Position numbers and translations under genes: made by a program. This document shows, piece by piece, positions 8,004-14,748 of a stretch of DNA of 14,757 nt. The notes below the pieces were generated by a model, which was given only the letters and a program-made list of their open reading frames with translations, ran no database searches and was not told the DNA's origin. The stretch spans positions 3,147-17,903 of the forward strand of contig JAMDCN010000047.1 of NCBI GenBank assembly GCA_023489025.1, given 5' to 3'. Source of the stretch: Deltaproteobacteria bacterium. Its GTDB lineage: Bacteria; Desulfobacterota_E; Deferrimicrobia; Deferrimicrobiales; Deferrimicrobiaceae. The stretch's first letter is position 1; each line of letters begins with the position of its first letter.

Positions 8004-8039
8004 CGGACTTTATTGTCCGTGTCAGGACAATGATGTCCT
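8004..8039. promoter_or_regulatory. Array of four alternating GGAC/GTCC half-sites with 10-bp spacing (putative operator or enhancer)
   Basis: GGAC (8005-8008), GTCC (8015-8018), GGAC (8025-8028) and GTCC (8035-8038) alternate in orientation at exact 10-bp steps. They form two adjacent dyads, CGGAC-N6-GTCCG and AGGAC-N6-GTCCT, and a central perfect one, ATTGTCC-N6-GGACAAT (8012-8031). One-turn spacing puts all half-sites on the same DNA face, as for cooperative dimeric regulators. The array centre is about 97 bp upstream of the predicted sigma-54 start for amt, a usual distance for an enhancer-binding protein. It also overlaps the alternative acs promoter, so it could act on either gene. It does not look like the NtrC consensus. 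The regulator is unknown. Confidence 0.55.
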
Positions 8040-8092
8040 TCCCGCATCCCCCGGCCCGGGCGAACCCCGTGGAAAACGGCCGTTTCCCATCG

Positions 8093-8108
8093 CGGCACGC
8101 CGGTTGCT
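8093..8108 (+). promoter_or_regulatory. Sigma-54 (RpoN) promoter of amt
   Basis: CGGCACGCCGGTTGCT matches the sigma-54 consensus TGGCAC-N5-TTGCW at all positions but the first. GG (8094-8095) and GC (8106-8107) are separated by exactly 10 nt. Transcription would start near 8118, giving a leader of about 40 nt to the amt ATG. Sigma-54 control fits nitrogen-regulated ammonium transporters. An 18-bp imperfect palindrome (8071-8088, centred on CGGCCG) lies just upstream, and the GGAC/GTCC array lies further upstream. Confidence 0.75.
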
Positions 8109-8158
8109 CATCATAGCTTCGTCGGCACCCATCATCTTGGTTTAAGGAGGATCTCTCG

Positions 8159-9379
8159 ATGAACACAGGCGACACGGCCTGGCTGCTCGTCTCGGCGGCG
8201 CTCGTCATGGTCATGACGCCGGGGCTCGCCCTCTTCTACGGGGGCATGGTCCGGCGCAAGAACATCCTGGGGACCGTCATGCAGTCGTTCTTCATCATCG
8301 CCCTGATCAGCGTGGAATGGGTCCTGGTCGGCTACAGCATGGCCTTCGGCCCGGACCGGGGGGGCATCATCGGGGACCTCTCGTGGCTGGGCTTGCGCGG
8401 CGTGGGGCTGGCCCCCTTCAAGGAGTACGCGGCGACCGTCCCGCACCAGGCGTTCATGGTCTACCAGATGATGTTCGCCGTCATCACCCCGGCGCTCATC
8501 ACCGGCGCCTTCGCGGAACGGTTCAAGTTCTCGACCTTCGTCGTTTTCACGCTCCTGTGGGCGCTGCTCGTCTACAACCCGGTGGCGCACTGGGTCTGGG
8601 GGATCGGCGGGTGGCTCCGCAACATGGGGGCGCTCGACTTCGCCGGCGGGACCGTCGTCCACATCACATCGGGGGTCAGCGCCCTGGCGGCGGCGCTCGT
8701 CGTCGGGAAGCGCAAGGGATACGGTATGGAGAATATGGCCCCCCACAACCTCCCGATGACCGTCCTCGGGGCGGCGCTCCTGTGGTTCGGCTGGTTCGGG
8801 TTCAACGCCGGAAGCGCGCTCGCCGCGGGCAACCTGTCCACGAGCGCCTTCGTGGCGACCCACACGGCCGCCGCCGCCGCGACGCTCTCCTGGGTCTTCG
8901 TGGAATGGCTCCACCGCGGGAAGCCGACGGTGCTCGGCGCCGCCTCGGGGTGCGTCACCGGGCTGGTCGCCATCACGCCCGCCGCGGGCTTCGTCCAGCC
9001 GTTGGGCGCCCTGGTCATCGGGCTGGCCGCCGGCGCCCTGTGCTACGGCGCCGTCATGATGAAGGGACGGCTGGGCTACGACGACTCCCTCGACGTCGTC
9101 GGCGTCCACTGCGTGGGCGGGACGTTCGGCGCCCTGGCGACGGGGCTCTTCGCGACGACGGCGATCAACGCCGCGGGGGCCGACGGGCTGTTCTACGGGA
9201 ACCCGAAGCTCCTCGCGGTCCAGGCGCTGGCGGCCGCCGTATCGCTCGTCTACTCCTTCGTCGTGACCTTCGTCCTGCTCAAGATCCTCGACAAGGCGAT
9301 GGGGCTGCGCGTGTCGAGAGAGGACGAGGTCATGGGACTCGACCTCTCCGAGCACGGCGAGGCGGGATACAACTGGTGA
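8159..9379 (+). CDS. amt: Ammonium transporter, Amt/AmtB family
   Basis: This 406-aa inner-membrane channel for ammonium has the usual 11 hydrophobic helices. It shows the family signature DFAGGTVVHITSG (160-172), with Asp160 and the pore twin histidines His168 and His317 (VVGVHCVGG), and a C-terminal tail DLSEHGEAGYNW of the kind that binds PII proteins. The N-terminus begins directly with transmembrane helix 1, without the extra signal peptide of E. coli AmtB. The start at 8159 has an AAGGAGG ribosome-binding site (8144-8150) 8 nt upstream. A sigma-54 promoter precedes it and a strong hairpin follows it, so it is a single-gene transcript. No glnK/PII gene is adjacent, although amt and glnK are usually paired. 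The family call is secure. Confidence 0.96.
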   Translation: MNTGDTAWLLVSAALVMVMTPGLALFYGGMVRRKNILGTVMQSFFIIALISVEWVLVGYSMAFGPDRGGIIGDLSWLGLRGVGLAPFKEYAATVPHQAFMVYQMMFAVITPALITGAFAERFKFSTFVVFTLLWALLVYNPVAHWVWGIGGWLRNMGALDFAGGTVVHITSGVSALAAALVVGKRKGYGMENMAPHNLPMTVLGAALLWFGWFGFNAGSALAAGNLSTSAFVATHTAAAAATLSWVFVEWLHRGKPTVLGAASGCVTGLVAITPAAGFVQPLGALVIGLAAGALCYGAVMMKGRLGYDDSLDVVGVHCVGGTFGALATGLFATTAINAAGADGLFYGNPKLLAVQALAAAVSLVYSFVVTFVLLKILDKAMGLRVSREDEVMGLDLSEHGEAGYNW

Positions 9380-9437
9380 CTCGAAGACACGCGGCTCCTC
9401 CGGCCAGGTGATGGGGCCGACCACACCCACCGGGGAG

Positions 9438-9472
9438 GAGGGGGCGCCGGGCGACCGGCGCCCCCTCGTTTC
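9438..9472. terminator. Hairpin terminator between the convergent amt and 9481-10341 genes
   Basis: GAGGGGGCGCCGG (9438-9450) pairs perfectly with CCGGCGCCCCCTC (9455-9467) across a GCGA tetraloop, a 13-bp stem. On the plus strand GTTT follows, a weak U-tract. The hairpin starts about 60 nt after the amt stop and ends 13 nt before the stop of the convergent gene. The stem would form in both transcripts, but only the plus-strand side has a T run. Confidence 0.75.
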
Positions 9473-9480
9473 GTCGGGAG

Positions 9481-10341
9481 TTATTGCATCAGGGCGGCGT
9501 TCCGGTTCGACAGCTCCATGAACGTCTCGCCGCCGCGCACCGACACGGGGATGTCCCACACGATCTGCCGGTTCCGGTAAAGCATCCGCGCGTACAGGAA
9601 ATAGAGTCCGTTGGGGAGCTTGATCCCGGCCGACCCGTCGTCCCGCACGGGGACCTTGTCGATCCGCAACCCCTTCAGCGATTCGTCGATGACGCTCGAA
9701 GCGTGGAGCTCGTTCTCCTTCCCGATCACCACGTTCATGACCAGGTCGTAGTAGAGCCCTTTGTAGAGCTGCTCGTACCGGTCGACCATGGCGGAGAGGG
9801 TGACGATCTCCTCCTTGGGCATCCGCGCCACGAGGTTCCACCCCTTCGGGGAGAACCGGTCCGTGGGGTGGAGCATCAGATAATCGCGCATCGCCCGGGA
9901 GGGGTTTCCGACACGCTCGACGGCCCCCTCGTGCGCCCGCTCGGCCGGCGACTTGCCGTCGGGGAACTTAAGCTCCTTCGGGTCGACGTTGAGGAGGAAC
10001 AGGCGCGCGTTCTTCCCCACGACGAATCCTTCATCGTCCAGGTAGAAGCCGATCTTGAGCGTGAGCGCTCCCTCGCCGGGGGGGCTCGTCTTCGCCGGCG
10101 CCGCGGTCATGATCTCGAGGATGTTCGCCTGGCGCATCCAGTTGACCTTGGTGTGGGCGTAGTTCTCGAGGATCCAGGCCGGGACGTAGACCTCGTCCTT
10201 GATTCGGATCGCCCTGGCGTCGAGGGGAAGTCCGTCCACGATGATCGGGATGTCGGCTTCCGCGAGCGCCGGGGAGGCGCCGAGCGCCAGCGCGAGCAGG
10301 GAAAGGGAGAGGGATCGACGCAGGGGGGACAGGTTTCGCAT
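9481..10341 (-). CDS. Secreted protein of unknown function with a copper-amine-oxidase-N-like domain
   Basis: This 286-aa protein has a Sec signal peptide (basic MRNLSPLRR, hydrophobic core 10-22, probable cleavage after PALA at residue 27), so it acts outside the cytoplasm. Residues 31-78 (IPIIVDGLPLDARAIRIKDE onward) resemble the small copper amine oxidase N-terminal-like (stalk) domain found in many extracellular proteins. Residues 235-280 look like a beta-sandwich ending GGETFMELSNRNA, as in carboxypeptidase-regulatory-like folds. The middle part is mixed and unrecognised. No catalytic motif is visible. The ATG at 10341 has GGAGG 6 nt upstream. It starts 22 nt after the stop of the patatin gene, so the two are probably co-transcribed. 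The gene is clearly real; its function is unknown. Confidence 0.85.
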   Translation of the reverse strand: MRNLSPLRRSLSLSLLALALGASPALAEADIPIIVDGLPLDARAIRIKDEVYVPAWILENYAHTKVNWMRQANILEIMTAAPAKTSPPGEGALTLKIGFYLDDEGFVVGKNARLFLLNVDPKELKFPDGKSPAERAHEGAVERVGNPSRAMRDYLMLHPTDRFSPKGWNLVARMPKEEIVTLSAMVDRYEQLYKGLYYDLVMNVVIGKENELHASSVIDESLKGLRIDKVPVRDDGSAGIKLPNGLYFLYARMLYRNRQIVWDIPVSVRGGETFMELSNRNAALMQ

Positions 10342-10363
10342 CGCGGCCTCCGGCGCAGACGGC

Positions 10364-11524
10364 CTATGGTCTGGAATATTTCAGGGCGAACCGCCGGCGT
10401 CCCTTCGCGCGGGTCGCCAGTTCGAGGAACCGGTCGGCGTGGACCTCCTCCATCGATACTTCCATACCATATTTTGCAAGGCGCGTTCGCAGGTTCTCGA
10501 AATTTTCCATGAAAAAGTAGGCGGCGGAGTTGTACCCGTAATTGAGCGCCTGGATCCGTTCCGAGAAGTTCATCGAGCCGTAGAGGAACAGGGTGGAGTC
10601 CATCGGGGCCGGCTCGAGCAGGAGGATGTCGGCGTCCGGGTGGCGCTGCCGGTGGAGCGTGATCCCCAGCTCGAGCTTGACGCGGGTGTTGATCCGGAAC
10701 GTTTGTTCCGCCACGCTCGTGAAACCGAGCTCCGTGAGCGAGCTGCAGGAGCCCGAAAGCGTCGGGATGCAGACGACGGTCCGGTCGTTGTAGACCGGGA
10801 CGGTCGGGTTGACCATGATGACGAGGTTCGCTCCGCGGGACAACGGGATGTCCAGGTGGTCGGCCCGCTCCGCGGCGCCGTCGATGAACCAGGAGTCCCC
10901 GATCCGGACCGGCTCGAAAAAGAGCGGGATCGCGGTGGAGGCCTGGATGGCGCGGGAGATGGGCACGTCCGAAGCCCCGTCTCTCCCGAACACGACCCGC
11001 TCGCTCCGGTCGAGCTCCGTGGCGACGATGAAAAGCTCCTTCCGCAACGCCCGGAAGTCGTTTGTGAGCCCCTTCCCCGACAGGATCCGCGCGACATACC
11101 GCTCGAGGTTGGCGTTCGAAAAGAAACCCGCGGGAAGGTATTGCTGGAGGAGGGCGAGGACGTTGAGGAACGTGACGGGCTGCCGCTCGCGGCGGAGGTA
11201 CCGGATGACGGGGACGACCCCGCCGAGAAGGCGGATGCCGGCCCTCAGCAAGGCGGGCAGGCGGATCTCGTAGATATCCTCCCGGCGGAAGAGGAGAGGG
11301 TGCCCCTCCTGGCCGAGGATGGACCGGCACATCTCCTTGACCGGGATGCCGTTGGCGAGGAACGCCGCGGGGAGGCTCCCGGCGCTGATTCCGACATAGA
11401 CGTCGAATTCCCCCACGCTTCGGCCCCGGACGATGAAGTCGTCGAGGGCCGAGAGAACCCCCAGTTCGTAGACGCCGCCGGCGATGCCGCCGGCGCCCAG
11501 AACGAGCGCGATCCTGTCGTTCAC
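10364..11524 (-). CDS. Patatin-like phospholipase
   Basis: This 386-aa protein (from the GTG at 11524) is a patatin-family serine acyl hydrolase, predicted to cleave acyl chains from phospholipids or other lipids. The oxyanion loop GAGG (10-13), the nucleophile motif G45-I-S47-A-G49 and the aspartate of the Ser-Asp dyad in D215-G-A217 are all present. There is no signal peptide or transmembrane segment, suggesting a cytoplasmic or type V/other-exported enzyme. The start is uncertain: the frame stays open to 11608, including an in-frame ATG at 11590, but neither that nor the GTG has a clear ribosome-binding site. I chose 11524 because the patatin domain begins there and a promoter-like TTGCAC/TATCCT lies just upstream. 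The secreted protein gene follows 22 nt downstream. The substrate is unknown. Confidence 0.85.
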   Translation of the reverse strand: MNDRIALVLGAGGIAGGVYELGVLSALDDFIVRGRSVGEFDVYVGISAGSLPAAFLANGIPVKEMCRSILGQEGHPLLFRREDIYEIRLPALLRAGIRLLGGVVPVIRYLRRERQPVTFLNVLALLQQYLPAGFFSNANLERYVARILSGKGLTNDFRALRKELFIVATELDRSERVVFGRDGASDVPISRAIQASTAIPLFFEPVRIGDSWFIDGAAERADHLDIPLSRGANLVIMVNPTVPVYNDRTVVCIPTLSGSCSSLTELGFTSVAEQTFRINTRVKLELGITLHRQRHPDADILLLEPAPMDSTLFLYGSMNFSERIQALNYGYNSAAYFFMENFENLRTRLAKYGMEVSMEEVHADRFLELATRAKGRRRFALKYSRP

Positions 11525-11529
11525 ATCGG

Positions 11530-11586
11530 ACAGGATAGGGTTTCGGCCGGCCCCGTGCAAGGACGGAACCCGCCGTGCTATCCTGT
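11530..11586. promoter_or_regulatory. Divergent promoter region with a 9-bp inverted repeat
   Basis: ACAGGATAG (11530-11538) and CTATCCTGT (11578-11586) are a perfect inverted repeat between the patatin and PIG-L genes. On the minus strand TATCCT (11537-11532) sits 17 nt from TTGCAC (11560-11555), a plausible sigma-70 promoter ending about 8 nt before the patatin GTG. On the plus strand the mirror TATCCT (11579-11584) could be the -10 for the PIG-L operon, though no good -35 is visible. The repeat could be two outward-facing -10 elements or an operator. Confidence 0.35.
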
Positions 11587-11630
11587 GCATCGATCGGAAA
11601 AGAAGCACGCGTCCGGAGGATGCCCCCGAC

Positions 11631-12413
11631 GTGACGAGACGGATCCTGGTTCTTTTGGCCCACCCGGACGACGAGACGTTCGGACCGGGCGGGACGATCG
11701 CCCGCTACGCGAGCGAGGAGGCGCACGTCTCTCTCGCCACGGCGACGAAAGGGGAGGCGGGGATGGTCGGGGACCCGCCGGTCACCGACCGGGAGCGCCT
11801 GGGAGAGGTCCGGGCCGGGGAGCTCCGGTGCGCCGCGGAGATCTTGGGCGTCCGCGAGGTGACCTTCTTCGGGTTCCTCGACGGGCAGCTTGACCGGACG
11901 CCGCGGGACGCGATCGTGGCGAAAGCGGTGGCGGAGATCCGCCGGGTCCGCCCTCACGTGGTCATCGGCTTCGGGCCGGAGGGGGTCTCCCGCCACCCGG
12001 ACCACATCGTGATGGGGCAGGTCGCGCTCGAGGCGTTCGACGCGGCGGCCGACCCCGTGCGCTTCCCGGGGCAGCTCCTGAACGGCGTTCGCCCCTGGGC
12101 GGCGCGCAAGCTCTACCGGTTCGAAGTCGCCCAGGAGATCTTCGAGGCGTGGGGGATCCCCCTGCGCGGCGTTCCGGGGAAGACCCTGACCACCTTCATC
12201 GACACCTCCGCGTACGTTGCGCGGAAGGTGCAGGCGTTCTCCTGCCACAGGACCCAGGCCAGGGATGCCCGGACGATCCTGTCGCGCGAAGGGTATCTCG
12301 AGTTCGCACGGCGCGAGACGTACGTCCTCGCGAAGTGCCGCCCGCCTTCCGTCGCCCTCCCCGAGGACGACCTGTTCGCCGGGATCCCGGAGGAGGAGGA
12401 CGGGCCCGGGTGA
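11631..12413 (+). CDS. PIG-L family zinc-dependent N-deacetylase (LmbE-like)
   Basis: This 260-aa protein belongs to the PIG-L/LmbE family, whose members remove N-acetyl groups from sugars such as GlcNAc-inositol or GlcNAc-malate. The zinc site is visible: A10-HPDDE15 near the N-terminus (His11, Asp14) and H122-P-D-H125 (His125). The GTG at 11631 has a GGAGGA ribosome-binding site (11615-11620) and puts the first motif at residue 10, as usual. The frame is open further upstream but shows no domain. It overlaps the next gene by GTGA (12410-12413). The substrate cannot be told from sequence. A BshB-like role in bacillithiol synthesis or a lipoglycan role are options, but no bshA or bshC gene is nearby. 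Confidence 0.88.
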   Translation: MTRRILVLLAHPDDETFGPGGTIARYASEEAHVSLATATKGEAGMVGDPPVTDRERLGEVRAGELRCAAEILGVREVTFFGFLDGQLDRTPRDAIVAKAVAEIRRVRPHVVIGFGPEGVSRHPDHIVMGQVALEAFDAAADPVRFPGQLLNGVRPWAARKLYRFEVAQEIFEAWGIPLRGVPGKTLTTFIDTSAYVARKVQAFSCHRTQARDARTILSREGYLEFARRETYVLAKCRPPSVALPEDDLFAGIPEEEDGPG

Positions 12414-13450
12414 AAGTCGGCATCTTCGGGAGGCCCGGCGGCGGCAAAAGCACCCTCTTCCGCGCCCTGGCGGGCGAGGCGGAAGGGGCGGCCGCCGGGA
12501 AGGGGGCGGGGGTCTGCACGATCCAGGTCCCGGACGAACGGGTGGACGCGCTGGCCGGGGTCTTCCGTCCGAAGAAGACGACCCACGTGTCGATCACCTT
12601 CGAGGAGATCGACCCGGGCGAGACCGAGTTTCTCCCGCCGCCGACCCAGGCGAAAATCAAATCCTCCGAGGTTCTCGCGCTGGTCCTCCGGGGCTTCTCG
12701 GACGACTTCCACCCCGCGCCGCCCGGGGGGCTCGACCCGGTGCGGGAGTTCCGCGGGATCGAGACGGAGCTGGTGCTGGCCGACTACCTGGTCGCCCAGA
12801 AGCGGATCGAGCGGATGGCGAAGGAGGCGCAGCGCGGGATCGAGTGGACCGCCCTCCACAAGGCGGTCGCCGTCCTGGAAAAGGAGGCGCCCCTCCGCGC
12901 GGTCCCGCTCACGGCGGAGGAGGCCCGGGCGCTCGCCGGTTTCCGGTTCCTGAGCCGGGTCCCCCTCGTCCTCGTCCTGAACGTCAACGAGGACGCGCTC
13001 GCCGGCGAGCCGTATCCCGAGGTGCCGGCCCTGGCCCGGGAACAGGGATTCCCCCTCATCCGGCTCTCGGCGCGGATCGAGGAGGAGATCGCCCGCCTGT
13101 CGCCGCCCGAGCAGGAGGAGTTCCTCAAGGCGCTGGGGATCGCGCGGGGCGCGCGCGACCGGCTGATCCGGGGCGCGTTCGAGGCGATGAACCATATCTG
13201 CTTCCTGACGGTCGGCGAGGACGAGGTGCGTGCCTGGGATATCCCCCGGGGGACCACGGCGGTCTCGGCGGCCGGGAAGATCCACTCGGACCTCGAGAAG
13301 GGGTTCATCCGGGCCGAGGTGATTCCCTACGACCTCTTCATGCAGTGCGGCTCGCTGGCAAAGGCCAGGAGCGAAGGGAAGCTCCGGCTCGAGGGGAAGG
13401 ACTACGTCGTTCGAGACGGTGACATCATGCACGTCCGTTTCCATGTCTGA
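12410..13450 (+). CDS. YchF-like TGS-domain P-loop NTPase with degenerate G domain
   Basis: This 346-aa protein resembles YchF/OLA1, Obg-family ATPases/GTPases that bind ribosomes. The P-loop GRPGGGKST (7-15) and the G4-like NVNE (191-194) are present. The C-terminus (about 265-346) is a typical YchF TGS (DUF933) domain, with AAGKIHSDLEKGFIRAE (287-303) and a GKLRLEGKDYVV strand. Unlike normal YchF (about 363 aa), the conserved ANYPFxTI switch I region is replaced by a short unrelated stretch, and the DIAGLVxGAxxGEGLGNxFL switch II block is missing: residues 64-95 read FEEIDPGETEFLPPP and then continue into the helical insert. It is therefore probably a divergent paralogue, not the housekeeping YchF. 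The GTG start overlaps the PIG-L stop as GTGA, with an AGGAGGAGGA purine run upstream. Confidence 0.85.
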   Translation: MKVGIFGRPGGGKSTLFRALAGEAEGAAAGKGAGVCTIQVPDERVDALAGVFRPKKTTHVSITFEEIDPGETEFLPPPTQAKIKSSEVLALVLRGFSDDFHPAPPGGLDPVREFRGIETELVLADYLVAQKRIERMAKEAQRGIEWTALHKAVAVLEKEAPLRAVPLTAEEARALAGFRFLSRVPLVLVLNVNEDALAGEPYPEVPALAREQGFPLIRLSARIEEEIARLSPPEQEEFLKALGIARGARDRLIRGAFEAMNHICFLTVGEDEVRAWDIPRGTTAVSAAGKIHSDLEKGFIRAEVIPYDLFMQCGSLAKARSEGKLRLEGKDYVVRDGDIMHVRFHV

Positions 13451-13459
13451 TGGTCCCCC

Positions 13460-13487
13460 GGGGAATAATCGTTTCCCCCTGAATTTT
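13460..13487 (+). terminator. Possible weak hairpin after the YchF-like gene
   Basis: GGGGAA (13460-13465) can pair with TTCCCC (13473-13478) across a 7-nt loop, and CTGAATTTT follows. The 6-bp stem lies just after the YchF-like stop and before the response regulator gene. It is a marginal intrinsic terminator candidate. Confidence 0.3.
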
Positions 13488-13521
13488 CCCCCGTCGGCTT
13501 CCGAAAAAACCGTTAAGGGCC

Positions 13522-14643
13522 ATGACGGCGTCGACTGATATTCTTGCGGGCACCGCCTTCCGTTCCGCCGAGAACGGCTTGAGGATCCTCGTTGTCGACG
13601 ACGAGGAGCATGTCCGGGCCATCATCCGGGAGCGGCTGCAGATCGCCGGATTCGCGGTGGACGAGGCGGTCAACGGCCGGGACGCCATGGACCGGGCCGG
13701 GCGCGAGCGGTACGCCGTCCTGCTGACGGACATCCGGATGCCGGTGATGGACGGCATCGGGCTTCTCCGGGAGTGGATGCGGCGATATCCCGACACGGCC
13801 GCGATCGTCATGTCCGCCTACGCCGAGCTGGACACGGCCGTGGCGGCCCTGAAGATCGGCGCCTGCGACTACATCACCAAGCCGTTCAATTTCGACGTCC
13901 TTCTCATCACGATCGAGAGCGCCCTCCGGAAGAAGGCGGTCGAGCGGCAGCTCCAGGACTACCAGGTGAACCTCGAGCGGAAGGTGCAGGAGCAGACGGA
14001 GCTCATCAACGCGATGTACGCCCAGTCGATCCAGGCTCTCATCCAGGCGCTCGAGGCGAAGGACCACTACACGCGGGGCCACTCGCAGCGGGTGACCATG
14101 TACTCGGTGGCGATTGGGAAGGCGATGGAACTCGCCCCCGAGCGGATCGAGATCCTCCGCCGCGCCGCGGTCCTTCACGACCTCGGCAAGATCGGAATCC
14201 CCGAGGCGATCCTCAACAAGCCGGCGCGGCTGTCGCCCCGGGAGTTCGAGGCGGTGACGCGCCACCCGGAGATGGCGGCGGCGATCCTGCAGCACGTCGT
14301 CTTCTTCCAGCCGCTGCTCCCGGCGATCCTGCACCACCATGAGCGATACGACGGGATGGGATACCCCGCGCACCTGTCGGGAAACGCGATCCCCCTCGAG
14401 TCCCGGATCATGGCGGTCGCGGACACGTTCGACGCGATGACATCGACCCGGGCCTACCGGGAAGCGTTGCCGCTTGCCGAGGCCAACGCCGAAGTAATCC
14501 GGTGCGCCGGGAGCCAGTTCGACCCGGAAATCGTTCCCGTTTTCCTGAAGATCCAGGGGCGGATCGAGGTCCCCCGGGACGTCCTCCTCCCCGAAGGGCT
14601 CGACACCCGCATCTTCGTCGCGCAGGGCTCTCCCGCTCGCTGA
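13522..14643 (+). CDS. Response regulator with REC and HD-GYP domains (predicted cyclic di-GMP phosphodiesterase)
   Basis: This 373-aa, two-domain protein is predicted to hydrolyse cyclic di-GMP when its receiver domain is phosphorylated. The REC domain (about 20-135) has the acidic pair D26-D27, phosphoacceptor Asp70 in LLTDIRMP, Ser98 and Lys120. A coiled-coil linker (about 138-165) joins it to an HD-GYP domain. There HDLGK (219-223), His248, HHH (271-273), the GYP loop as GMGYP (278-282) and Asp301-Thr302 are all present, so the active site looks intact. No cognate histidine kinase is in the window. The ATG at 13522 has only a weak AAGGG upstream, but the REC domain begins about 20 residues in, so the start is reasonable. 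The 71-bp gap and a possible hairpin suggest transcription separate from the YchF-like gene. Confidence 0.93.
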   Translation: MTASTDILAGTAFRSAENGLRILVVDDEEHVRAIIRERLQIAGFAVDEAVNGRDAMDRAGRERYAVLLTDIRMPVMDGIGLLREWMRRYPDTAAIVMSAYAELDTAVAALKIGACDYITKPFNFDVLLITIESALRKKAVERQLQDYQVNLERKVQEQTELINAMYAQSIQALIQALEAKDHYTRGHSQRVTMYSVAIGKAMELAPERIEILRRAAVLHDLGKIGIPEAILNKPARLSPREFEAVTRHPEMAAAILQHVVFFQPLLPAILHHHERYDGMGYPAHLSGNAIPLESRIMAVADTFDAMTSTRAYREALPLAEANAEVIRCAGSQFDPEIVPVFLKIQGRIEVPRDVLLPEGLDTRIFVAQGSPAR

Positions 14644-14748
14644 GGACCCCGCGGGGGGGCGACGATTCTTCCCGGCTTCTTTTTCACCCCGGACGTCCGG
14701 CCGGCCGGATTACAATAACTTCATCGCCTTTTTTCCGGAGGGGAGGCC
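14644..14748. other. Intergenic leader with palindromes and a -10-like element
   Basis: CCGGACGTCCGG (14689-14700) is a perfect 12-bp palindrome, directly followed by CCGGCCGG (14701-14708). A -10-like TACAAT (14711-14716) comes next, but no recognisable -35 lies at the right distance. The palindromes sit where a -35 would be, so an activator- or repressor-controlled promoter for the next gene is possible. No convincing terminator for the HD-GYP gene is visible. Confidence 0.3.

Noticed and set aside
5758..8145. Very long plus-strand open frame (795 codons) opposite acsB
   Set aside because: Antisense to the secure acsB gene and running through the intergenic promoter region. No domain is recognisable and the composition is highly charged and repetitive.
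8132..9841. Minus-strand open frame (569 codons) opposite amt
   Set aside because: It lies antisense to the Amt coding region, crosses the convergent terminator, and its translation is Arg/Glu/Asp/Gly-rich without motifs.
10107..12248. Minus-strand open frame (713 codons) across the patatin and PIG-L genes
   Set aside because: It overlaps parts of three genes with clear family motifs in other frames and itself shows none.
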